Source of the DNA: Sclerodactyla briareus
Taxonomy: Eukaryota > Echinodermata > Holothuroidea > Dendrochirotida > Sclerodactylidae
Reading direction: 5' to 3'
Assembly (NCBI GenBank): GCA_026419785.1
Contig: JAODTK010000821.1
Span: 248,001-312,000 of the forward strand
Length of the DNA stretch: 64,000 nucleotides
Shown: in pieces, positions 1-8,299 of the stretch
How positions within the stretch are numbered: position 1 is the first letter of the stretch
How the letters are laid out: every line of letters begins with the position of its first letter
Notes under the pieces: model-generated
The model's input: only the letters and a program-made list of their open reading frames with translations
What the model was told of the DNA's origin: nothing
Database searches by the model: none
Made by a program: the position numbers and the translations under genes

Positions 1-110
1 AAAAAGTTGTTAAGTCATCAAGGTCCTTATGGGGAAAATTGGCCCGCATCTTGTGTACTAGATCTCTCTTGATAGGTAGACGCATTGGTGATGTTGACTG
101 CTCGCACCAT
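1..110 (-). CDS. Exon A of unidentified minus-strand gene (cut by window edge)
   Basis: On the minus strand a strong 3' splice site (T-rich tract ending TTTATATTTCAG) precedes position 110. Downstream the only sustained frame runs to the window edge and contains the stretches MRLPIKRDLVHKMRANF and PHKDLDDLTTF. The first base completes a codon begun by the two leftover bases of exon B (1414-1544), so the splice phases of A and B agree exactly, which is good support for a real intron between them. The exon continues beyond the window. I do not recognise the protein; the sequence is hydrophilic, basic and probably helical. No frameshift is seen in this exon. Confidence 0.6.
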
Positions 111-950
111 CTGAAATATAAATGAAAAAAAATGTAGCTTCCTGGCAGTATACACCCACTACATGTATCCAAAGAGACCTGCTGCATTGAACAACTGACC
201 TATAAACACTGCTAATACCATCGATCCGCAACCAGGCGAGACACTTATGGAGATTGCTTTGTGTAGCAAAAATGCAGAGAATTCACTGAATGCACTCAAA
301 CGAGACATTAAAATAAACAAATGAATCACTGATGTAATTTTATTATCAATATTTTATCAGTAATTTCTATTGCAATGAAAGACACTGGGTGTATAATTTG
401 TAGAGAATTTATTTGAACTCTCAGAACTATATTTGAGTAAGAGGAAATCAAAAACCATGCCTCATGGTGTCTGCTGTGGCTGATACCTAAACTTCACCCT
501 GCTCATTTTTTAACATGGAACACTGCAGATGGCAGTCTGTGGAACAGAAAACTGACAAAATCCTCCAAAATTGCTTCCTCCTATTATACTGTGCAAAAAT
601 TCTACATTATATCATTTATAGCAAACATGTGCCAGTGTCATTATATTCAGGTTACCCCATATGATATTTGTTATTGTGGAATGTAGGAACTCTGTGCATA
701 TGCAGTATTACCAGAGCCTATTGTTACTGTTCGATTCATATGAATACAAGGTCCCAACAGTGTATGTCTGTCAATGCTGTGACATGCATGTGTCTATGCA
801 GACAGATTGCACAATGCCTGTGATATAACTCAGATAAGATCAACCTGAAACAAAGGGTTACACCCACGTATTAGTTCAGATCTTTCCATGAACATCTTAG
901 GGTCAGTCAGCTGCCGAGTTAGTTCATAAAATTACTGACAGATGTATAAG
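111..950. other. Intron sequence without recognisable features
   Basis: AT-rich DNA between exon A and the hAT-like MITE at 951. No splice-bounded open frame or repeat structure was recognised on either strand. Confidence 0.4.
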
Positions 951-1346
951 TAGGACAAATGCGCGATTTTGAGACAAAAAAACGCATTGCACTTTGGAAA
1001 AAAACGCGATCCTAATCGCAAAAAAAAAAAAAACACCAATCGTATTTGTAAGAATTATCATGGCGAAACTGGCCGCCAATCAGGCCATTTGTTTGCTAAA
1101 CTATGTGATGAAACATGGAAGGAATAATACTCTTTTAAGTGTGTTCTATTTAGCAGAACAAATAATACCAACAACAATTACTGCTTTGAACTGGCCTATC
1201 CTTTGACTTATTCAACACCAATTTCGTTCGTTTGAGATTTTTTGGTTGTTGAAGAACCCAACCCCATTTACCAAAAAAATGCAATGATTCGCAAATAACG
1301 AAATTTGCGCCACAAGAACCGCGATCGCGCATTCGTCCGAGCCCTA
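951..1346. mobile_element. hAT-like MITE with 8-bp target duplication
   Basis: The ends are inverted repeats: the left begins TAGGAC then AAATGCGCG, the right (reverse complement) begins TAGGGCTCGGAC then GAATGCGCG. The element is flanked by TGTATAAG (943-950) and CGTATAAG (1347-1354), an 8-bp target site duplication with one mismatch. An 8-bp duplication and a TAGGG-type terminus are typical of hAT elements. At 396 bp with no open transposase frame it is non-autonomous. It sits in the intron between exons A and B of the minus-strand gene. Confidence 0.7.
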
Positions 1347-1413
1347 CGTATAAGACACTGGAGAAAATGTTCAGTCGGTTCCTGCAGCAAATGTCAGCTA
1401 TTTTCATTGCTAC

Positions 1414-1544
1414 CTTCGCTGCATCTGACCATTGATGGGAACATTTCTGCTCCATGAGCAAACAACTTCAAGCTTCCTGTACAGTCCACTGTCCATGTTG
1501 CCTGAATGTCTCTCAATTAGACCCATGAGGTACACAGTTAGTTC
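1414..1544 (-). CDS. Exon B of unidentified minus-strand gene
   Basis: A textbook acceptor (TTTCTCCTTCCTTTCAG) precedes 1544 and a donor (CGAAG|GTAGCA) follows 1414. The 131-nt exon is open in one frame: it opens ELTVYLMGLIERHSGN and closes with the residues WSRNVPINGQMQR plus two leftover bases. Those two bases plus the first base of exon A make an arginine codon, so the exons join in phase. The exon starts in phase 0. No homologue is recognised. It is one of the few exons in the window without a visible indel. The gene is inferred to run right to left, with candidate upstream exons at 3110-3295 and 5099-5243. Confidence 0.65.
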
Positions 1545-1613
1545 CTGAAAGGAAGGAGAAATATTATACTTGCACAAATGGCTGACATGCTCGAAGTGCT
1601 CTACAGATATTAA

Positions 1614-2183
1614 AGGACAACTGCAGGCTTTGATACAACATAGGTTATATCGTAGATAATGGAAAACAAGTATCTATAGGTCCGAACCCCTTTTCAATAC
1701 ACTGTTCCTATGTGGAGTCATTGGCCTTCGAAGTTTTGTCTATTATGCAGAGAAATTGGGGGAATCCCAATTGTGCAATAACTCATGACGTCACCAACAC
1801 TTGGCCAACCCCTGAAGTTATGGTCATGTATTTCATTTTGTTGAATAACTTAACATTCTGCAGGAGTTTTGTTATCTTTCTCTCATCAAAATAACCATCA
1901 ACACATACCAACCCCTACAGCAACCCTCTTCCCATAAGTACTAAAGATTTGCTTTTCGAAGTGAAAATAACGAGTGCAATTCCAATGGAAACAAAGATTT
2001 TTGCAGGGTTGTGGCAAGTATGACAACAATGTTAATGCATTGATGGGATTGCTTTTCGATCTTTGACTTCAAAAGACTGTAACTCCGTAACAGAGAGTCG
2101 TATGAACTTTCGGGTTTGGATTTCAGTTTTCATTCAGTTCTTCTAATATATTAGCCTCTTTATAATTCATCTGCAGTTGTCCT
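1614..2183. mobile_element. MITE with TTAA target sites
   Basis: Terminal inverted repeats AGGACAACTGCAG (left) and CTGCAGTTGTCCT (right) lie directly inside TTAA at 1610-1613 and TTAA at 2184-2187. TTAA duplications are characteristic of piggyBac and Kolobok superfamilies. The 570-bp interior has no transposase frame, so it is a non-autonomous element. Which superfamily supplied the transposase cannot be decided from these termini alone. Confidence 0.7.
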
Positions 2184-2187
2184 TTAA

Positions 2188-2528
2188 TACTCAGATATAA
2201 AGTGGGGCACAGCAGTGAAATGCACACAAAGGCATAAGTGGAGTTCATTACAGAAGAGAAGCTGCTCTGTTGGACAAATGGGGTGGCCATAAGCTATGAT
2301 AGTAAAACAATGCAGATCAATGACAAAATCAATCTATCTGTTTGGGTAACCACATCTTTCGTTTATTGGTTTCCAGTGATAGAGAGGACGATCATAGGGC
2401 AGGGAATGTATGACCATTGGTAGAGGAGGTGATTCTGAATGTGAATGGTCACATATGTGTACCCAGTAACCCCGCCTTTGTGTTGAATTCGGCAATAGGG
2501 CAATCAGGGTGGCCAGGAACTCTTAAAC
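2188..2528 (-). other. Coding-like stretch left of a MITE
   Basis: On the minus strand immediately beyond the MITE at 2529-3109 the reading EFLATLIALLPNS occurs (about 2485-2523), which could continue the open frame of exon C if the MITE had been inserted in an exon and one base were lost. The rest of the interval looks like unremarkable intron. The continuation is an inference and may be coincidence. Confidence 0.25.
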
Positions 2529-3109
2529 CCCCTTTACACTTGCACGAATTTGGGTCCTGCATTACCCCACAGTGGTGTGACAGTGCTTACCAGTATGAGC
2601 AACCAACAGGACCGCACTGTCACAAAATGGTTTCGCCATGTTCATGCACTATTCACAAACTATTCATGCACTGCCATGACATGTAGCCTACGGGTAGCCA
2701 CTTTGGTTTTTTCGACCACCCTTCTCATCTCAATCGCCATTGGGCATGAATAGTTCAAAACTTTTGCCATCAAAACCTGTGCGGGAACTAAGCGCAGCCG
2801 ATGTGGGAAGATTGTGCGACTTGTTGTAAACTATTCGTAAGGAAGTCCTGAAATTAGTCGTGAGCTGCATTCCACTGGGTCGATGGGTACGCACTGGCAC
2901 GAGCTGCCACAACTATTTTGTGTCACATCGGATTCTTGAATTTTTTTTGTTGTGACAAAATTTCAGACATTTTGGAAGTTTTGACAGACACTTCATGCAT
3001 GGCCCGCATTCCCCACACACTGCCACGAACACTCCCCGCATTGGCACAAACTGGTACGAATGAATGCGCAAACTATGAACGGACCTCAATGCGGGCAAGT
3101 GTTAAGGGG
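2529..3109. mobile_element. MITE with CCCCTTTACACTTGC ends
   Basis: The left end reads CCCCTTTACACTTGC and the right end, reverse-complemented, reads CCCCTTAACACTTGC: 14 of 15 bases agree. The 581-bp body has no transposase frame. Just inside the left terminus the bases ACACTTGCACGAATTTG closely resemble the terminus of the MITE at 7645-8159 (ACACTGGACGGAATTTG), so the two belong to related families. A clean target duplication was not found. It abuts the last coding-looking bases of exon C. Confidence 0.6.
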
Positions 3110-3295
3110 ACTCAGGACAATGTAGGGGATGTATTCTCCCAATAGGTCTTCCAGAGTGAGACTTAGTGGCATGACCTGTTCCAGTACCGTGTGTATTCCA
3201 ATGCCTGACTCGGAGCTGGAGGTCTGTGTAGGCCTCAAGTTGCTTCAGGCTGGAATACCGGAGAGTACATGGTGAACTGGTATCATCAGTGATCT
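3110..3295 (-). CDS. Exon C of unidentified minus-strand gene, frameshifted
   Basis: A strong acceptor (TTCTCCTGCAG) precedes 3295. The first part reads in one frame (ITDDTSSPCTLRYSSL, then KQLEAYTDL), and after a CC dinucleotide near 3220 the coding reading moves one frame on (SSESGIGIHTVLEQ, then MPLSLTLEDLLGEYIPYI). Dropping one C joins the two smoothly, so I read this as a one-base insertion in the assembly. No good donor was found before the MITE at 2529-3109 begins, so the exon either ends within the last bases shown or is interrupted by that element. The protein is not recognised. Confidence 0.55.
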
Positions 3296-5098
3296 CTGCA
3301 GGAGAATGAGAGAAACGTTACAAGCCTGAGCAAACTCAACAAGTCTCTGATATGATCTGAGCTGAGGAAATTCATTGTGACAGTTGAGTGCCTTTCAGGG
3401 TGGCAACTCACAGGAAATTTCTCATAACCTATTTCACATGAATCAGCGGTCCTTTTGCCACTATGTCATTTAAATCGGGAAATCATAAAAACGGACCTAA
3501 ATCTTTTTAAAAGTCTTCTTTTCATGGCACTATTGGAAATGGTTTATAAATTTTGTGCCAGAAATCATGCAAATAAACTTGTTTGCAGTTACGGAATCTA
3601 GATCGTGCAAATTGTTCATTTGGGCAATGTCCATAGAAGTAGGTTTTATCATAGGATTGTAAGCCCTAGTTGAATTGAACGTTAAAAAGATCGTGATGCC
3701 TATGTCTGAACAAACTGACTGCGGCAAATAATTGGAAATTTACCATGTAAACTATATGAAGCACTCTGAAAACATGATCAAGCCAGCGAAAAAAAAAAAA
3801 AAAAAAAGGTTTAAACATACCGTACAAAGGAAATTTTAACTACAGTGGATCACTCATTGAAAATATGCCTAACATTAACGATCGAGGAGATGCCTACATT
3901 CCTCGGCGGATAAGCTATTCATCACTACTGGAATTTCTTCTGACTAATTAGCATCACAAATACATATCCAGAAAGTAAAATGGTATATGGTTGTGCCTCC
4001 ATGTGAAGTAACAAGGTAAAGTTTCTCACAGTACACTATTGAGCCATCAAAATCATACTGTGGGGATCTAACTTTAGTTTGCAGCACAAGAAGTCAGTGT
4101 TGGAGGACAATGATGCATGCCCAAGCTATCTTCAAATTGGCTTATAAGCCCGCTTGGAGTTACAGTAATGATATGATAATGATATTGTGTTGAAGGTCCC
4201 AAAAAATAGGGGAATGACTGCATTGTTCGTTGAACGTACAGTGTGCAGAACGATCTTTTTGAATCTCCCCTGCTGAAATTACGAATCCGCAATCCAAACC
4301 TTTAACTATTCCCTTCCCCCCATAGTTATCATCAATAACATCCAAAAACATGGATTGAATTGGTTTGGTTACATCAACAGTGGTGACAGTTTAAAAATAA
4401 GCTGTAAATACTATTGCTAGGGGCGAATTGTCCGAATCTCGTCGTACCCCCCGAACCTTTCTGTGGTGAGCATGCCGACTTAGAACTACGAATTTTCATG
4501 AATCGTATCCTTCTAGAACCACTTCCCTCCATACACACTCTCCCAACTTCCCTCAAGGTGTGTAAACATCCTCCAAACTTTTTTCATGGTGTGGAAGCAC
4601 TACTGTGAAGTGAAAAAGCGTGCATGTCTGCTAACCTTGATAATATGTTATGTAGGGATACACTATTACTGTCAGCCTTGATATCCAGAATGATCAGCTT
4701 GATTCCTTCAGTAACAATGAATGTTAACATTGTTAAATGGCCTATGGTAGGTATGTGACAAGGATGACCCATCGGCCTTACTTAGCCTAAAATAGTGTGT
4801 GTATACCGCAATATCAATAGGAATACGGATGCACTCAGACTGTGATTCGACTCAAAATTCTGCTTTTTCAAAAGATACCATGGGCACTTCAAAAGAGTAA
4901 TCCTGATCAGCATACACATAAACAAACCCCCCCCCCCCTAAAAAAAAGAGAAAAAGAGAACAACCAAAACCAAACGAAAAGAACCTCAAAAGGATTAGAC
5001 CCACATGTATATTATTGAGAATGCAGATACTGTATTAACCCCCAGTCTTTCCGAAGAAAGATGTTGCATCCTCAGCTGAGCAAGATAGTTAACCCCAC
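3296..5098. other. Intron region; diverged dispersed repeat at 4074-4600
   Basis: Mostly AT-rich intron with a 19-base A run at 3789. The part from about 4074 to 4560 is a diverged copy of the sequence at 37490-37865 (shared stretches include ACAGTGGTGACAG-like and ATTGCTAGGGG segments in the same order). A short frame on the minus strand at 4640-4715 (GIKLIILDIKADSNSV) ends at a good donor AAG|GTTAGC and could be another exon, but its phase does not fit its neighbours and it was not called. Confidence 0.35.
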
Positions 5099-5243
5099 CC
5101 TCATCTCCTCAATTCTATTAATGAAGGAATCCAGGACATTCAGCTGAGTGTCTCCCAGATTTCTGTAAATGGATGGAAGAAGTATTATTTTGATCCCCTG
5201 ATTGTTATTCTTGTAATACCCAAGGAACCCAGTCTGGGATGTC
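5099..5243 (-). CDS. Exon D (candidate) of unidentified minus-strand gene
   Basis: Acceptor ACTGGATTCAG precedes 5243 and a weak donor GAGG|GTGGGG follows 5099. The exon is open in one frame for 48 codons after one carried-over base, with TSQTGFLGYYKNNNQGIK, then IILLPSIYRNLGDTQLN, then VLDSFINRIEEMR. The amphipathic, low-bias composition resembles an alpha-helical structural protein. The ending phase (0) does not match the start of exon C (which needs one leftover base), so an exon is missing between them or an indel disturbs the phase. Membership in the same gene as exons A-C is inferred from strand and proximity only. Confidence 0.5.
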
Positions 5244-5524
5244 CTGAATCCAGTTAAGATGGGTAAAGCAAGCATAATAAATTATTATTATTCTATCGGC
5301 TTCATCAGTGCATTTCAAACAACAATAGATCTCTTGGGTTTTCACTGTGACTGGTTGGATGGAACCGATATAACATTGGCCACAGTTTGCATTGCTTTAA
5401 GCATTTGTGAGGCTGAGCTCATAGCCACCCTGCCTCATCTGCATACACGACAACCAGTAAATTGTATTGCCTATGTTGCATAGTGGGCAACTATAGCAGA
5501 GAATATCACAAATGTTGCATGCAC

Positions 5525-5598
5525 TTTCCTCCTGACACATAGTTGTTGGTGAGATATGAAACTGCATGTCCTGCAACTGGAACTCATACCACAGCCAT
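5525..5598 (-). CDS. Exon E (candidate), minus-strand gene
   Basis: An excellent acceptor (AATACTGGTTTTTCAG) precedes 5598. One frame reads WLWYEFQLQDMQFHIS then PTTMCQEE before a possible donor GAAA|GTGCAT; another frame is also open (GCGMSSSCRTCSF). I prefer the first for its composition, but the choice, and therefore the donor, is uncertain. Product unknown. Confidence 0.35.
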
Positions 5599-5908
5599 CT
5601 GAAAAACCAGTATTTTTCAAAGATTAAATTTAAACTTTTTCCAGCCTGGTTCCATCTTGCATGAACAGACTCCAGCCACTGACTCTCTTCAATTCATTTC
5701 AGGCAAAAGTTCATGAATATCCTATTCAGGGAATGATTACAATTTGTTACAATATGTGTTTGGCGCCATGAGTTGCGAAAACTTTCATAACATGTTGGCA
5801 ATTGTACACTAAATTTTCATTCTCACAATTGGCCTTAGTACCATTCTCATCGAATCATCCATAGCTTGTCCTGTCCGGAATCAGGCTGGCTTTGGATTTA
5901 TTACATAC
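5599..5908. repeat. Fragment of a dispersed MITE-like repeat
   Basis: About 5755-5830 matches the reverse complement of the palindromic element at 62358-62497: TTTGGCGCC..ATGAG and GTACACTAAATTTTCAT..TCTCACA occur in the same order. The palindromic ends are not intact here, so this is a diverged or partial copy lying between candidate exons E and F. Confidence 0.5.
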
Positions 5909-6021
5909 CATGCACGGAACTGTGATCACTCCAGCGGACAAGAATCCTGAGCCATCTAACATATATGCCTCATCACTATATGAACAATCACATTTTAATG
6001 CCTTAATAGAACCTATACCTT
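5909..6021 (-). CDS. Exon F (candidate), minus-strand gene
   Basis: A strong donor (TGCATG|GTATGT) follows 5909. The open frame before it reads GIGSIKALKCDCSYSDEA, then YMLDGSGFLSAGVITVPCM. A plausible acceptor (AATGCTTAG) lies before 6021. The exon has three cysteines in 37 residues, but no domain is recognised. Its phase does not agree with exon E, so a missing exon or an indel must be assumed if they belong together. Confidence 0.45.
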
Positions 6022-6440
6022 CTAAGCATTGACTTCTTGCTCACTTATAGATCTCTCTGATAATATCCATACTGCTTGTAATTTCCATGATCTTCATCTC
6101 CTATGAACGATGAGGAGATATCATCTATTTAAGCCTCAAGCATCTATAGGACCACAAGGTCAAAAAAAAAAATATTTAATGAACAGATGGATGATAAACA
6201 GACCAGACCAAACAATATATAGACTACAGCACTGCGGATCATGATACAGTAGCTCACCAGTACGATATTTGAGGTACCAGAAAGCCAAAAAGCTTTAATA
6301 TTGATTCTTTAATTATTTCTCATGTACAACATTAAGCAAATTTTTCCTCTCACAAATTTCCCATTCTAACAAATTGCACATCTTGAAAAACATTGAAAGA
6401 GCTACAAACACTAAATATAAACTTGATCAGACCAGCATTC
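6022..6440. other. AT-rich DNA, nothing recognised
   Basis: No open frame with splice sites and no repeat structure seen. Possible upstream exons of the minus-strand gene could not be identified here. Confidence 0.3.
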
Positions 6441-7014
6441 TGACTTCTAGAGAATATCACAAGATTTCCCAACTTTTGAACTGTTACTTCGCTGACCCAA
6501 ACCAATAGCGCTCAGTACTCTCATTGGGGCCCTCATGCCAGTATGAAATTCACCCATCTCAGTTAATGGTAACATGCTAACCAAGTATGAACTCCATCCC
6601 TCCAGGCATGATTGAGTTATCAAATTTCGCACGGGCTAAAATTGGCGAAAATATCATTTTCAAATTTTTTAGAGAAGACCCCCGATCTACATCAAATAAC
6701 ACCTGATCTATAGGTTTTTTCATATTAAACTGTTCTGGACTCCACATTCTAGACTATCATGTTTACAAGGTTTTCAGACTTGACCTCAATGAACTCAGTG
6801 ACCCCAAAACAATGGGGTCCATCTTGGGAACATCCATGCCAGTATGAGATTCATCCTCCGGGGGCAAGTTATCATATTCAGGAGGCAAATTGGCCCAACT
6901 CTTGATTGTCACAACTCATTTTCAATTTGTACTGGAAATTAACCTGATCTAAGGTTTTCATATGAGCTTCATCCACCAGGTGGGATTGAGTCCTCATTTT
7001 CACAAGCCAGGCAT
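6441..7014 (-). repeat. Inverted, diverged copies of the ~300-bp dispersed repeat family
   Basis: Read on the minus strand, this stretch shows the same ordered landmarks as the satellite at 39370-41070: a GGATGGA-type start, CATACT..GGTATG, CCCCATTGTTTTGGGGTCA and GAGGTCAAGTCTGAAAA. Two partial units are visible (about 6470-6790 and 6790-7010). It carries no credible ORF. Confidence 0.55.
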
Positions 7015-7050
7015 CACACACAACACACACACACACACACACCACACACA

Positions 7051-7081
<31 letters not shown>

Positions 7082-7132
7082 CAACACACACACACACACA
7101 CCACACACACACACACACACACCACACACACA
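7015..7132. repeat. CA/TG microsatellite
   Basis: About 115 bp of near-perfect CA dinucleotides with a few CCA and AACA interruptions. The minus-strand ORF made of alternating Val and Cys is an artefact of the repeat. Confidence 0.97.
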
Positions 7133-7529
7133 TAAATCCCTAAATTCCTCAGGGCATCAGACAAACCCCCGGGAGTGATCAGTGGTCAAACTATCTCAGC
7201 TGTGACATTCCATTCCAACTTTCAGCACTGACCAAGAAATATTTTTGATATATAAAATGAATATGAAGTCAATACACACCATTGTCAGAGGGGTATTAAT
7301 CCTCTTCAAGAAGGCAGAAGAATGTGTTGAATGAGACTGCTTCATGATCTTGGCCTTCCATTTTCTATGTTAGACATCAACTTCTTCAAGGCTTCTGGAT
7401 CTCTATGTTTTTACTGTTATTCAAGGAAAGTCATAGTGAATATTCCAAAACCTATATGAATTCTGGTTATAGGAACTAGATCGTAAGTAGCTACTGTACG
7501 AGACGTGTTACATACAGTATTATTACCAG

Positions 7530-8250
7530 TCATGGTAGATAACTCAATCCGTAGAGGCGCGGACTGCTGATTATAGAGAGTTGGGAGTTTGATTCCCTAG
7601 TGGACCAAACTGATGTGCTCTTTGTGGCAGACATATCCTCTGTAAGCCCGCCTCACACTGGACGGAATTTGCTGACCGCAAGCTTACGACAGCTCATGGT
7701 CATACTCGCGGTCCCTGTGTTACCGTAAGGTGTGGGCAATGACCGCAACAACTTGGCCACTGCGAGCGGCCAGGTTGACCGCCGGCGTTGCGGCAAATGT
7801 TGATAGCCGTTCAAATTTTCGAAGTTTCCACAAGCCCACATAGTTTTGGGATGGCTAATAAATCAAAAGCAGGGCGATAGTAAGCGCAAAGAGCTCGACT
7901 GAAAGAAGTATCCTTTTATGCTATCATTGGACCAACCTCCTTCAATAGTTTTTCGGAGAACATATAAAAAGACTTTGAAATGATTTTTCTCCTGCTGTGA
8001 TTTCTCCAGTAAGCGTTCAAAACAATACAGTCACTGTCTGGGAATTGACCGCCGTGAATTCCACAAGGAGTCGCAAGGAGCTTACGGTCGCCGCTCGAGT
8101 CGCCGCAAGCTGCGACTGCAGCATTGCGGCGTTGAACTCAGTATAGTGTGAGGAAGGCTTAAGTGGTTAGACTGGAACTGTATTACCTGCCGCTGCCTAT
8201 ACTCTCTGAGATTGTCAGAGTGAATACCAGTTCTAATGATCAAGGTAATA
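7530..8250 (+). repeat. tRNA-derived SINE interrupted by a MITE
   Basis: The head (about 7530-7600) looks like a tRNA gene: AACTCAATCCGTAGAGGCG resembles an A box region, followed about 35 bp later by GGGAGTTTGATTCCC, a good B box (RNA polymerase III promoter). The body is split at 7643/8160 by a 515-bp MITE; sequence outside the MITE resumes with AGTGGTTAGACTGG. The 3' end is not clear. The anticodon-arm region is degenerate, so this is not a functional tRNA gene. Confidence 0.5.
7645..8159. mobile_element. MITE nested in a SINE
   Basis: Left end AGCCCGCCTCACACTGG, right end (reverse complement) AGCCTTCCTCACACTA. The element is flanked by TA on both sides (7643-7644 and 8160-8161); extending outward gives GTAA and TTAA, so a TTAA duplication with one change is also possible. 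The interior is rich in CpG and has no transposase frame. Its terminal region resembles that of the MITE at 2529-3109. Confidence 0.65.
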
Positions 8251-8299
8251 TATCATATATATAAATATGTTTTTTAATACATACGGTGTAAGAATAACC

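Noticed and set aside
4640-4715. Short minus-strand frame GIKLIILDIKADSNSV ending at AAG|GTTAGC as an exon
   Set aside because: The upstream acceptor is poor and the phases do not match the neighbouring candidate exons.
6878-7129. ORF of alternating Val and Cys on the minus strand
   Set aside because: It is a translation of the CA/TG microsatellite.
7530-7600. Possible functional tRNA gene
   Set aside because: A and B boxes are recognisable but stems do not pair well and the sequence continues as a longer repeat split by a MITE, so it is a SINE head.
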